Shown: positions 33,960 through 47,900 of the stretch, one piece after another
Numbering within the stretch: position 1 is the stretch's first letter
Layout of the letters: each line of letters opens with the position of its first letter
Source: Diadema setosum
Lineage: Eukaryota > Echinodermata > Echinoidea > Diadematoida > Diadematidae
Direction: 5' to 3'
DNA: 64,000 nucleotides
Assembly: GCF_964275005.1 (NCBI RefSeq)
Contig: NC_092706.1
Coordinates: forward strand, 6,118,564 to 6,182,563
Notes under the pieces: generated by a model
Seen by the model: only the letters and a program-made list of their open reading frames with translations
What the model was told of the DNA's origin: nothing
Database searches by the model: none
Translations under genes and position numbers: made by a program

Positions 33960-34110
33960 GATTTACCGGTACCGCGGTACCTGTGTAGCACGATGCGCAT
34001 GCAAGCGACTTTGAAGATTCCCGCTTCTGCGCATGTGCATGATCCCTAACAACGCGACGATACGGTAAATACCGATTGTGTTACGACGGACGCGTCGCGC
34101 GTCCGTCGAC
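33960..34110. promoter_or_regulatory. CpG-rich palindromic block, candidate KIF9 promoter region
   Basis: In AT-rich surroundings this 150-bp block has many CpG. It also has two perfect inverted repeats: GGTACCGCGGTACC at 33967-33980 and an 11-bp pair CGACGGACGCG / CGCGTCCGTCG around TCG at 34084-34108. TGCGCATGTGCAT and GATGCGCATGCAAG resemble NRF1-type half sites. It is 1.1 kb upstream of the KIF9 extension exon. The promoter role is inferred from position and composition only. Confidence 0.35.
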
Positions 34111-35218
34111 GGTCGAGCAAACACAAGGTACATGAAATTGTCGACACGCACGGAAATTGTATCATCACCGTATACGCGCAGTTTGTTGATTAATTATTTT
34201 GGACAAATTTTCTTTATTCCTGACATTCTTCATTGGGTAAGTTTTCTGTATGTTCTAACTGTTAGAGCATGATTATGATATCATTCTCTCGCTGCATTCT
34301 TACTTTTGTTGATTTTAGGCGTTTTTGTGATGCCCAGCTATTTAGAATTTATAAGAAATCTTACGATCGTGGCATCTACCAATGCAATGTCTACCGCTGC
34401 TGCACCCCGTGTTTCCACGCCACCTCTGGCAGCTCTGTGCCCCGCTGGAGCCGGGGATTGAGGGTACTAGGCGTCCGTCTACACACGATCATATGCTGTA
34501 CGCGCAGCTCGGGTGTACACTGCACTGGCAATATGAAGAAATGACAGCTCTGACATTACTTATCTAAAATAATTTCGGGGGATATCGGAATATCTTTTGT
34601 TTCATCATGCACGTGCGTGCGTAATTATGATTTACTTTATTATGACGTTTTAATTATGTTGTCATAACGGCCGTAAGAAGAACAAGCTGGCTAGAGATTG
34701 GAGTGCACTGTAACAAGACTTAGTGGTGACGACGAGTGCTGAGCTGAATTGGGACACGAAACACGAAATGAAAAACTGCACACTTGGATTGGGCCCAGCT
34801 GATCAGACAGACTGTCGGAATATACAAAAGAAGTTCTGTTCCAAACATTACTCAGCTCAGAACCAGATCAGTCTCTACAGACAGACATAGTCTAAGTTGG
34901 ATATTGAGCATTATATGCTCAGAATTGCTATTGTATTTGACTCTTGAGGAAACGGATATCTGCACTGGGACTGCAGCGCAGTGCAGCAAGGAAATACAGC
35001 ACGAGGGACGAGCAGGCACGAAGCTCGATCCCTAATTTTACATGTAGCTCAGAACTGCCAAGTAACATAGACAGAGCACACAACATCTAAAAAATGTAAA
35101 ACAGCTTTTGATTGCAGAGTTTTAGCAAACAGCTTCTGCCTGGCTTGGCTCTCTTTGTGGTTTACCAACCAACACGCTTCCACTGAAAGAAGATTGGCGA
35201 ACTGAAAATCCTAAAGCT

Positions 35219-35377
35219 ATGAAAATGCGGGGCAAACGAGAAGGGAGGGGAGGTTCCAAATCAAGTCAACCCTCCAATGACGGTGGGGCAGATGACTCGG
35301 ATGAGTTCCAAGTGGAAGATGATTATTCATTGGCAGCGAGTCCGGTTTACAGAGAAAATACTGCAACTCCAAAGATG
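35219..35377 (+). CDS. KIF9: Candidate KIF9 N-terminal extension exon
   Basis: An open frame starting MKMRGKREGRGGSKSSQPSN, then DGGADDSDEFQVEDDYSLAA, ending ATPKM before GTATAA. The composition is that of a disordered acidic/serine-rich tail. Its phase 0 end joins the open 5' part of the next exon (GILKFSSTSL, 36425-36454) directly to MSKRSS. The first ATG has G at -3. The donor is weak, and the frame stays open further upstream to 35126. It may be an alternative start for a longer isoform. Confidence 0.5.
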
Positions 35378-35899
35378 GTATAATGTTAGAATCTACACAG
35401 CATTTACTGGCTGTTGTAGACTAGAGGGCCTAACTGTTATAGGTCTAAAATCAGATTCTAGAAGGCCTCCTAGATATTGTTCTTAAGACTTAACGTTAGC
35501 AAGAAATTTGTTTACCAGTAGTTGTGCCATGTGAATATGCCACAGATTGTTGGAGAGTATTGACTAGTGTCTATATTGTATTGAATATGTCGCTTTTTTT
35601 TTCTTGCTTTTTTTTTATGCTGTGAATTCTGTACTCAGGGGATAAGATTTCGAGCAAAAATGCCACAAAATTCACAAAGTCCTTAAAAATTAAGAATTTT
35701 GCAAAATTATGTGAATTCTGTTCACTCAGATTTTTGAAAGATAGGCTTCAAGTTCACCCCTTTACAAAAGTTGTCATTTAGAGCAGTGCAAAGTTGCATT
35801 AAAAAAAAATTCAGACATGATTTTCATAATGAAATAATAATTGAATTTATGCGATAAAATCTTAGCTGATAAATCAAAATCTAACTCTGAGGTGAATTG

Positions 35900-35933
<34 letters not shown>

Positions 35934-38900
35934 CATTTGAACTACATTTTTGTGTCACATTTTTGGTGACTTTGGCCCATACAATGCTCAGTAAGGTGAG
36001 TCTGTGAAGTCCTATGTGCACTGAATGTCATTATTATGTATGGAATTACTATACTGTCCGGTAATACCATATCTGTATATTCCCATCTATGCACTGGAGC
36101 TGATGTGCCTGTTGATATTATTCATTCTGTCAATAAACTTTATCAGCATCATTGTGTACTATTTTTTATGTCTTCCACTAAGAAACAAGCTCATTTACTC
36201 ATGAATGTTAGCAGGAACTCTGACTAGTTTCAGCAGTTACACTTTGTGTGTTGATAGTCCTGAAAATTTCATTTGCAATTACAATACATAATGTACTAAT
36301 TAATGCTAGCCCTGTTCATATTGAATTGAAGTGCAAGCAGAAGATTTCATCAGTTAAATATGTGTTCATATGCATTGTGGAATATATCTTAAATCGTGTT
36401 CTCTTTTCCAATACCAATTGACAGGGTATACTGAAGTTCAGCAGCACTTCACTCATGAGTAAGCGAAGCAGTAAAGTCCGCGTCTATGTACGCACCCGGC
36501 CCACAGCCAAATTTGCCCAGGACATGATCGAAATCGTTCCTGACACAAAGGTATTTATGAAACAAATTTTGTACTGCATCTATATGCATGTTTTTACAGT
36601 GTGTGTACAGGTGCATTTGTCTTGTACTGGTGTTACAATGTAGCTTTCCACCCGAGTGCAACTTTGTTATTTTGTTGAATTTTCTTCTCTTTCCTAATTG
36701 ATAAAGCATTTCAAATTACGTACGATGACAAAATTTTATTCAATTAGTGATTGATTGAGAAGCACAACGCCAGTGAAATCATAGTCAGATAGAGCACAAA
36801 TTGAATCAGAAAGTCTACAACAAATGGTTTGAGATGAGTGGGTAACACTAATAAATATTGTTCTTTTTAATTTTATTATTTGATGAGAAGATTTAACTGA
36901 TTATGCCTATTTACGTTGGCAGATGCTAGGTGATTTATAATAATGACCCATTGTATTATGTTATTGACTTCCAGACCATAAATATCCACGCTCGCAAGGA
37001 TGTCCGCAGAGGAGTGGTCAACAACCAGCTCCTGGACTGGTCCTTCAAGATGGACGGCATCCTCCACAATGCCAGCCAGGACCAGGTCTATGAGGAAGTA
37101 GCCTCACCTCTCATCACCCAGCTCCTGGATGGTTACAATGGTGAGTGTCCCTACTCTCTGTGTGTCCTGGCAACCACAGAATGTTATTTGATATCATCCT
37201 TGTGAGACATTTTTTTTTTTTTCTGGTCAAATAGGAAGCCCAAAATATTATAATAATAACTGAAATAGAAAGTAAAGTAAAAAAAAAAAAAAAATTGGAT
37301 AGAAAGCAAACTATAAAACTGTAAGTGTAAGAAAATTACAAATACCAAAATACTAGCATGCTGTTTGATCTCATGGTTGTGAGACATTTTTTTCGGGTCA
37401 AATAGGAAGCCTCTCCTTTTTTTACCAGAAAACTATAATAATAACTAAGATAAAAAGTAAAATAATAAAAAAAAAAAATTTGCTTGGATAGAAACATAAC
37501 TACATTGTAAACTGTAAGTACGAGAAAATTACAAATACGAAAATTGTTCTACCTATTATGTGACATGAGCTACCTTTCTTGATTTCATTTTTTTTTTTCT
37601 TGAATATATTCAAACTGGAGCCCAGGGATAATACATCAAGATTGTGCATGCATTTTAAAAAAACTGCTGTTTTGACTTTCTTTTTAACTTAGCTTTGAGC
37701 AGTTGTTTATTGCTTCCCCCCCCCCCCCCCCCCCCGAGTTTCATGTATTTCTTTGATCATTTCCCAGATGTTACTTTGTTCATACCATATTAATGTATGT
37801 TTTCCTCTGTGACACCTAGGAACCTTGATGTGTTATGGACAGACAGGGGCAGGCAAGACATACACCATGACTGGGGCCACCGAGAACTACAAGCAGAGGG
37901 GAATCATTCCCCGGGCAATATCGCAGGTAGGTGTTCCATGCATGTATGTTCTATCTTGTTTACACAAGGGGGAAATGGTTATAAATGTGACCGTGCACCT
38001 CAAAACGAACATTAAGTCGCACACACTGATTTTGCGTGAGGACTGAAAATAAGTGAAATGGGTCAACCAAGCCGAACTTGAATTTTTCATATTTTCTGAA
38101 AGAGCGGGTCTTCTTTTACATTATGCTAAAATTTGGTATCATAAAACGGGCAGGAAAGTGTGTTTTTTTTTTTTTTTTAGCAGTTTATCTCGAACATTTT
38201 TGGTAGAGTAGTGTGATTAGGTGTGTCTTTAGAATCCCTTTTTCATTTCTGAAAAACCTTGTCCACACTCTTCAATTTCAACTCTAATAACTTTTGAAAA
38301 GATAGTGCTACTGCTTTGAAAGTTGGCATTAATTATGGACAGAATGTGTTAATGAGGCATGCTTAATTTCAGTTTAATCTGATAATCCCTTCATTGTTGT
38401 TACTCTGGTGGTTTACTTCCTGTTTTTTGTCCCATTCATCGCACAGCCAGCACGGTTTGGTAAAGATTAAGCGCTTGAATAGACACTGTACTTGAGAGCC
38501 TCTTTTCTCAGTTCACACTTTTCCTGAGTTTGTGCTTTCTTTCCAATATTTAGATAGGTTAGGAGAGTCCATTTGATTTGAGTTATACATCATTTTAAAG
38601 CTTAAAGTCTGCTCTTTCAGAATATGGTCTTAACTAAAAATTCATGTCTGGCGACTTTTTGTTTGTTTTGAGGTGCAGGGTCACAAATGGTGTCTCCTGT
38701 TTCCTTATGTTAAAATGCTCACAGGAATATTGAAATGGGCAAGAATGAACCAGACCGTCGCCTTTACCAACCAAAAAAGCTACACAAGTGATGGCAACTA
38801 TGCTTTGATGAGTCCCCTTTAAAATGACAATAAGGTACACTGTACGTAGGTAGGCTCTTTTGGTGATACATTGCAAACTATTCCCACCATGGGGAACAAC

Positions 38901-41900
38901 AACAAACACTAGTGCACTTCCACAAGAAAGGAATTGGTTCTAGGGACAGCTAAATGCTGTTTCGGTTGTTTGTTATTTTTTTCTTTTTTTGTCTGCACTT
39001 GAAATTAAAGTCATTCTTGGGATGTAGATGGTTAGAATAGCCAGACAAAAGTGGAGAAAGTTCATTCAAAACTGTAAACAAATCATCTCTACTGTATTTC
39101 AAAACATGGTTTGCTTCCAATGTTCATGATTACAAAGTGCAACCATGACTGCTAATTACTGATTTGTTCCTTTTGTCAACAGTAATATGAAATGGAATCG
39201 GGGCATTCATCAAATAACAAGGGAAAATAACAGTCTTAACTTGCGGGAGTTGCCTGAATAGAAGTGCAGAGCCTTACAAATGTCACTTGATGACATAAAC
39301 AAACCTGATATCATTGCTTTTAGATGAAGGAAGATATGTTACTTCCCAAACAAAGGCTGCTCTTAGAGCCTTGTAATTACCAGCTGTATCCCATTACAGT
39401 GCGCAGTATGCTTGATGCATACATTTAAGCGGCTTGGTTAGTTTTAGATAGGCAGAGTGGGCATGATAGTTCTTGAGCCTTCAAAAAGTGTTCACAAACA
39501 TTTACTGGCATGATGGTTATTTATAAGAATGAAAACGACAGTGATTCAGAAAAAAAGTTATGATTGCAATTAGTTGTTACCAGGGTGACTGCAAAGATTG
39601 CAACCTTGTTAATTGAGAAAAAGTTCCTTGAAATGCACTCAGATATGCCACAAACCTTCTCACGCATTGTGACATTCTTTTAAGAATGCATCCTTAAAAA
39701 ATGCATGTTTCAAAAGTTCTTAAAGCCTGAGGAGACATCCGTCATACGCTTTGATTTGCGAGTTGATAGGCTTGAATACTGTTTATTTATTTATTTATTT
39801 ATTCAAGATTTCATGCGTGTTCACAAAATAGGAATGCATACAAATGTATGCAAGTACATCTCATATAGCCAAGACAGAATATATACAATAAGTATACATC
39901 GATAAGAAGTAGTTACAGGATAGTATACAACTCCACTAAGAGAGCTACATTATTCAAGGTAACGAACACGCAAAGGAATTGCAACATAAGCTTAAAGCTT
40001 GAAAATCGTTGCAACCCCCGTGAACACAATCTATGTTTATGCCACATATCTAGTGAGTGTAATTTTTCATGAATCACGTCTTCCTGACAATTTTATAAGT
40101 AGTTAAAGTCACAATCGCAGAGTCAGTATTATAATGCCTTTTTTAAATGTACTGTGTACAGCGTACCAAAGCATGCATGCATGTTGCATCTGTGTTGGGA
40201 TCAGATATAATGATATTTTTGTATGTTGTTAATTCGCAAATAGCACCCAGCTTGTGAAATTCGCAAAAATAAAAAACCCTGCGAAATATATGGCTTTATC
40301 GTTGCTGGGGCGACAAGAACTCGTATCTACAAAATGCCATTTATGTTCAGGAGAGCAAAAAAAAAAAAAAAAAAACCATGGCAGCCAAAGCACTAAATCA
40401 AATTGGATAGCCTTCCTTTGACAAGCCTTGGTAGCTTCATTTTTGGGGTAAGACAGCTAGGATTTGGAGAGGACATCACTTAACTGATTATCTGACCCTT
40501 AATGCAAATAAGTCATTTTCACCAAAATTTCAGATTCAAGGTCTTGTCACCTCAGTGGCATTATACAGTATGTCATCATCACCATTGATTCTTTATGTCA
40601 TCATTTGACGGTCTGTCATGCTCCCTGCTGGTTTACAGGTCTACAAGGAGATTGAGGAAAGGCCCGAGCAAGCCATCACGGTGCGGATCAGCTACCTGGA
40701 GATCTACAACGAGACCATGTTCGACCTCCTCTCCACCCTGCCCTACAGCATCCAAGGCTTGCCTAACATGACCATCACCGAGGACGAGTACGGCATCAAC
40801 ATCAAGGGTCTCGGCGTCCATCTGGCCCACAACGAAGAGGAGGCCCTGAATCTCCTATTTGAGGTGTGTGCAGGAACGTAGAATGTTAGTAGCTGCTTTC
40901 TCCTCCCCAACATGATCTTCTACATGTGGGACCAAATGCCGTTGGCATTTGTAAAGTGAGGGAGGGAGGAGTGATTGGGATTTCAACCTGCATCACCTAC
41001 TGCTTACCGTAGGTGATGTGACTTCAAATCCCAGACTAATTCCTTCTTTTTCTCTTGTTCATGATGATACAGATCGAGCATACAATCTAATTCATGAAGA
41101 GTAACAGCAAAAACAAAGAAAATAAAAAAAGCAATTTTGCTTCGTTCTTATTTTACATTTGTTTCCTTGTTGGTTTTACTTTTATGAATGTTCTTTGTTC
41201 TGACTGTTTGATTTCACTCTATTCATTATATAGTGAACTTGAATATGCAGTGCAGCTTCTCCTTTGTGCAACCATTATCATACTTCTTTGCGTTGTTTTG
41301 ATCGCAGGGCGAGACAAACCGCGCCATCGCAGCCCACTCCCTCAACAGTGTCTCTTCCCGCTCCCACTGCATCTTCACCATCCACGTGGAGTCGCGCTCG
41401 CGGACAGAGTCCAACGCCAAGTACATCCGCAGCAAACTCAACCTCGTGGACCTGGCTGGCTCAGAGAGACTCAGCAAGACTGGGGTGAGTCATGGAAACA
41501 TTTTTTTTTTTCTTCTTCTTCGTCTTCTGTCTATTGCTATATGTGTCATGGTGGTGGGAACGAAACAAAATATCTCACACGCAATATCAATGCCAGATGG
41601 GGGAAAATGGAAACTTTTGTGAAATCAAAGGAAAACAGTGGTGTTTGTTGTAAGTTTGCGAGGGGCATTGCCGTTGTGAAACTACTCTGTTGGTGGTCCT
41701 AGTGCACCGAGAAATTGACTTCCTTTAGTATTTTTTGTTTTGCTTTGAAGATGCTCTTCCTGTGTGGTGTGTTATCTATCCAGGAGCATATCTAAATGCT
41801 GTTTAAAGAACAAGAAAGAAGAAGGGGGAAAAAAGGAGACAAGAAGATGTACAGATTTGTTGCTGATCGATTTTACTGAGTAGGTGGCCTGCACTGAGTG

Positions 41901-44900
41901 CAGGTCAATTCTGTCAGATGCAATTAGTGTATCGCAGAGTTTTATGATCTGCCTCTCGTCAGTTTATTAGATATGAGAGGGAAGTCAGTGGAAAAAAAAA
42001 AGAAGGTGTTTCAAGGGAATGATGTTGCCTACAAATTCCAAAGTAATGTCATATGCTGAAGAAGAGAGCAAAATTGGAGCAGTTTTTTATTGAGTTGAAC
42101 ACTTCAGGAGCGTGATGCTGCATCATTTTTGTGTCGGTTTCGAAGGGGTTGGGGAGGCTGAAGGGTTAGGGGGACTAAAGCACGATAAACCACGGAGAAG
42201 CAATTCATTGAATATGTGATTCTTTATTCTTTATCTCTCCCATCCAGTCTGAGGGAAAGACCCAGCAAGAAGCCGTGTACATCAACAAGTCGCTGACGTT
42301 CTTGGAGCAGACCACCATCGCTCTGGCCGACAGAAAGAGGGAGCACATTCCCTACCGACAGACAAAGTTGACTCACTGCCTGAAAGACTCCATCGGTTAG
42401 CATGCATAGTTTATTTGAAACTGAAAGCCCAATCACAATTAATTTTTGAAAAGACGTTTGAGGAAAACAAACATGAAAATAGCAAATAGTAAAGTTTGCT
42501 TCATTTGTTGAAGTTCACTCATTTCCAATTCACTCCCAGTTACTTATATGAGCAGTATTTTTTTTTTTGCGGTCTCTTTCTACTCTCATTTTGTATTGAT
42601 TAATTAGTCATATTTCTGCAGATATTACAATTAATGTATTACATATTGATGTTCCCTTTGGTAAGACTGGTTTATATTGTGAATGTTTTGCTGTGAAAAC
42701 TTTGCCCAGGAGTATTTGTTGTACAGGTGTAAAGGAATGCTGTAATCAATTATATTTTGGTGGTTTTTTTTTTTTTTTTTTTTATTAATCCTCTCCCTAG
42801 GTGTTAATGACAATACAGTGGTGATTTGCCAGTGTTTCTGAAAATATAATGAATTGCAACTGGATTTTCCTTTTGATCAAACTGATTTGTATCTTTTTCT
42901 TTTTTTTTATTTGTCAAAAACTTTACCAAGGAGTATGTATTGTATTGATTATAAAGAATGTTGTCTTGACTAGTGGATTTTTGTTTGTTTTATAAAAAGA
43001 TGGCAATTGCATCACGATTATAATGATTGGCAAGTGTTTAAAAAAATAAAAATCAAAGCCAATGAATTACGGCATGGCGTTCCCTGTGAACAAAATAATT
43101 TGTATCTACTGAAACATTTGACAAAACTTCAACTGGAAGTACTGTAAAAGTGGCAATTTTCATGTGAGTAATATTTTCACGTGAGTAATTATTCACACTC
43201 AGTCGGGTATTAAAGATAAATTTTGCATGTTTTGATTCTGCCAAATCAAACTTTGGAACAGTATTACACACAACAATCAAACAAAATTTCTGTTTGTTTC
43301 ATGTTGTGCAAAATGCTGCAAAAATTACCACTGTTACAGCATTTATTGTACAGATGTTGCAGAATGCTGACTCAACATTTGGTTCTTTCGGGAAAACAAA
43401 ATGCTTTTCTCACAGGTGGTAATTGCAACACAATGATGATAGCCAACATCTGGGGCGAGGCCAAGCAGATAGAGGAGACGATCTCCACGCTGAGGTTCGC
43501 CACCCGCATGATGTGCATCGCCATCGACCCTGCCGTGAACGAGTTCTTCGACCCCGCCCTGCTGGTGAAGAAGCTGGAGAAGGAGATCAAGCACCTGAAG
43601 CATGAGCTGGCCATGCATGACACCCTGGTGAGTGGGCTTCCAAGCTAGTCTCTCCCTGTCACTGCAAGCATTTCTATAAGTTTCAATAAGAATTCAATAA
43701 TTCAGTTCATAATTTTCTTCCTTGAATTGCTATTGCAACTGAAGAACAAATTGCTCCACATCGACGTAAATAAGCACCAAATTGATCTGTGTTTTAGTAG
43801 TAGCCATGACAAAAGAAATCATGGGCATAATATACTTGGGCAGGATTCAAACCTATAACCTCTTGATCTGGGGACAGGTGTCTTATCCACTACACCACCG
43901 AGCTTCCGCCCAACAGCCATTGCTGGTTTTCATCCCTGTAGTTTGCAGTGGGTACTGGGTAATTATCCGATTTCATGATCAATTCAGCGCTTGTTCATGT
44001 TGATGTAGGGCAATTTGTTAATCATTTGCAAAGAATTTCAGAATTAGTCTTATTAGCCGCCCAATGGTGCTCCAGGTGAGCTTGAAGATCGGAATACTCT
44101 CATCTCCATGAATCAGCTAGATATTATAGAAACCATACAAATACAGGTGTGTCTAAAGGTGTTGTTCATCTGTGATGCGTTCATTTACAAAGTATTTTGC
44201 CGTCGCCATTCCATCCCTGCAGGCCAACCGAAGTCAGGTGACGTATGAGCCACTGTCGGACACGCAGCTGATGGAAATCAACAACCAGGTGAGGCGGTAC
44301 CTGGACGGATCCCTGGACGAGATCGACATCGTCAACGTCCGGCAGATCCAGTCCATCTTCACCTCCTTCAAGACCATGGTCAGCCAGATGGAGAATGAGG
44401 TGGAGAGCCGTCTGCGCAACAAGTTCACCCTCATCGACCGCACGGACCCCAACGCCGTCGCTGCAGCCCAAAAGGTTAGCTTAAGACTGTGTTCGCTTGT
44501 ATTTATATTATAGTTACATATTCTGTTTGTGTTTTTATGCTTTGTAGGATGTCAGAGAACCCTCATTTGCTATGAAACCAGAAAGTTGTGAGGTTGTGAA
44601 TGAAGCTCTATTGCTTGAAGGATTACTCGATGATATAGTTTCTTTAATATCTGTTTTCAGCTGTAGGAGGTTTGGCAGTTTCCATTTTCAGGGAAATCTA
44701 AAAATCAGATATAGAGAAAACCTATGGAATTTAATCAAGTATTTTACTACAAAATGAGGTATTCGTGATTTGGAAAGCATATCAGACATATTGAAATATG
44801 GACAATTTCTTTTTGTCATGTTGACAAATAAAGTCAATAATTCCTCTTGAACCCTGTGCATCTTGCAGGTATAGACTATGTGTGCTACACCACTCAAGGT

Positions 44901-47900
44901 TGGATTATTCATACGAACTTATTATTTTCAAAGTTTGTATCTATAGACTGCATGTCATACAATAGATCATTAGATACTTTGACCAGAGTATCATTTTGAT
45001 GTAACAAATATAATAACATCATTTTCCTTCATGTATGATGTGGGTCACTTATACGAAGTCAAGGCGATCATTTTTGTAAAGTTTTTATTGTTTCATTCTC
45101 CTTGGTTCCCTCATGATGCTGACTCCATACCATTCTGCTTGTGAACTCCTACCTTTGCAGGCTGGCGTTGTGTTCGATGAGGATGGTGGCGCCTCCTATG
45201 TGGGAGAAGTGGACGGGCAGGGCTTCGGTATCGGGGTCGCTCCGGCGTCTTCCAAGCCGGCCCACTCCTCCGTGGTGTCGGCGAGGAAAGGAAGAGGGCG
45301 CAAGGCAAAGGACAGGGGCAGGTATGTGTGAGGACTGTTAGTACTTTGTGAAGGTCTGATGCTGTGTGAACTTATGTGAATTATCATTCATTCAGTTGAA
45401 GTATAACCTCCAAATTCTTATGAATCAGAAAACTGGATCTGAATTTATATCATGCAATATTTCGCCAGTTATTAAACAATTGGCTTATTCCACCTGAAGG
45501 GCATCAGATGAAGCTGATTGTTAATCGGCAAAACGTCACATGACCTAAGTTCAGATCCAATTTTCTGATTTGTATGAATTTAGAGGTCTGATGCCGTACC
45601 ATTGCAACTTGAGTATTACAAGACTTGATCAGATGCTGAAGTGGAGGTCTATTTAGGAATATGCTTTGAAGTGTATGTGTACATGCTTTGTTTTGAGTTG
45701 TTTTGTAGCCAAATTGTTTTGTTAAATATGTCCAAATGAGGCACTCCTTGAGAGTGGGGTTTGTTGAAAATGTAACGATCAGCTAATTTGCAATGCATAT
45801 TACTGAAGAATACGAGTTCAGGAGATGTGATTCAGCCTTTGGCTGTGAAAGGATGCTGTGCAGTGTAATTATCAATTTGGGTGTACCTACACGACCTGAT
45901 ATTCATGAATGAATGTATAGTTTTAAACAACATGTAAGAGTGATAGTCATTTGAGAGATCAGTCAGTTCTTGTTTGTGCTGTGTGTTCCAGTCAAACAAA
46001 TATATCATCCAAAAGTGAAAGAGCAACAAACCCCCTGTGCAAGTCACTTCTATGACCCTTATATGCCAATCGATCTTATGGTCTATTTGTAGTAAGGAAT
46101 CCATCTTCTTTTGTAAACATTTTTTTCCCTTTAATATATCCAGTCCTCAGCCAAAAGGAGCTTCAAGTCCATCTCCAAGTATCGAGCGGGCGTCGCCTGT
46201 CAGGGGTGGCAACGTTGGTCTGGACACCAGAGAGTCGGCGGTTCGGACGGAGACCGGGTCGGCCACCGGCTCTCAGGGCCCCACCTCAGACGGCCAGGGG
46301 CAGGCCCGACCCAACACCCCGCCCCTCCGCACTGTGGCGTTTGAAGAGTTCAAGCATGAGAAGGGCAGTGAGATCAACAGGATACTGATGGAAAATAAAG
46401 GTACCTGCACCATCCTCTTTTTTGATTCTTCTCCTCTCTCAATTCCTTTGATAAATTAAACACGGTTTTCAAAAAGTAGAATTACAAATACCATAAAGTC
46501 AAACCTGTCTGTAGCAAGCCACCGAAGGGAGATGAAAAAGTGGCCATTATAGACAGATGGCCACTATAAACCGTTTTTTTAACATGCCTTTTTTTAGGAG
46601 GGAATTGTTTTTAGTGGTTGTACTAATGTATAAGGCAGGGGGTTGCTTAGACAGACTTGACTGGATATTTATATACTTTCATGAAGTAGAAATACCTCAA
46701 TATGTATATGCTTTCAAAAAGTAGCAATACCATATTGTCGCTGCGGTGATAAGACCTTGTTTCTCAAATTTTGTTGGAAATGACTATCTTTGGTTTAATG
46801 GCCAGATAATCAGTTCAGTGATGTCCTGTCCAAATCCTAGCTTTCTTACCCCCCAAAATGAAGGCACCATTCATGTCAAATCAAAAGCTATTCCATGTGA
46901 TATAGTACTTTGGCTGCCATGTTTTTTTGCTCTCCTGAACATTTGACATTTTGTAGATATCGAGGTCTTGTCGCCGCAGCGACGATATGTTTTATATACT
47001 TTCAAAAAGTAGAAAGATCATATATGAATACATGTGTATATTCATTGACATCTGGACCTTTATGAACAAAATATCATGACTGTTACACCTCTTGCTCTCC
47101 TGTTCAGTGCTGCAGATGAGTGAATTTATCCTATGTTTAAAAAAAAAAGTGACATAAAAAACAAAAAGAGAGGAGGATTAGAATTTGAAGCATATACTCT
47201 CAAATATTCAAGACGTGAACACTTCCTCATTGTGCCATTTTCCCCCCTCTTCTCCGTGCCATTGGTGGACAGATATACTGAAGTCCAAGCGGAAGCATTG
47301 CCGAGATCTGGCCAAGACTATCAACATGACCAAGCAGGAGATTGACGTCACAAGGACGGCCATCGATAAACTCAGGCAGGAGAAGGCGGAGCAAGGTCAG
47401 AATTTTTTCTCTAGAACTCACTTTCTGGTTCATATTCGTTCGATTTGATTTCAGAAGTAATCTTCTTGTGCTCTATGTGTAGTGCTCCTTTTTGCGATAT
47501 GTCCAACCTTCCAAACTTCCTGAATGCAAGTGTTATGCAGCATTTATTTTCTGTGTGTCTGCATTAGTAATTGGAGTATTCTCAGGTTTTCTGCATTTTT
47601 TGTTAAGTGTAGTTGATTTTGCAATCAAGAACCAGATCTGTCAGAGTTATTGATCATGTGGCAAAGAATATGAAAATCAAAAGGGTGTAGAATGATTTTG
47701 TTCCTTTTGTATCTAAAAGATATAGTACATATCAGTTCAAAGGGGAATGTCAATTTTGAACCCAGTGTTTTGGTATTTTCAATTGGAAATAGATATTGCT
47801 TTGAATTTCCTTTCACATTTTTTCATGATGATATTCTGAGACCTCCACTAAAATGAATGTTTTAATGTGTCATACAGAAATCCTCTATACAGATTTTGTG

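Noticed and set aside
34078-34544. Open frames in the CpG-rich region upstream of KIF9
   Set aside because: No recognised similarity, no usable splice continuation to KIF9, and the high CpG content makes stops rare.
43815-43915. Functional tRNA gene on minus
   Set aside because: A and B boxes are present, but the acceptor stem does not close and the anticodon arm does not pair well. A SINE is the better reading.
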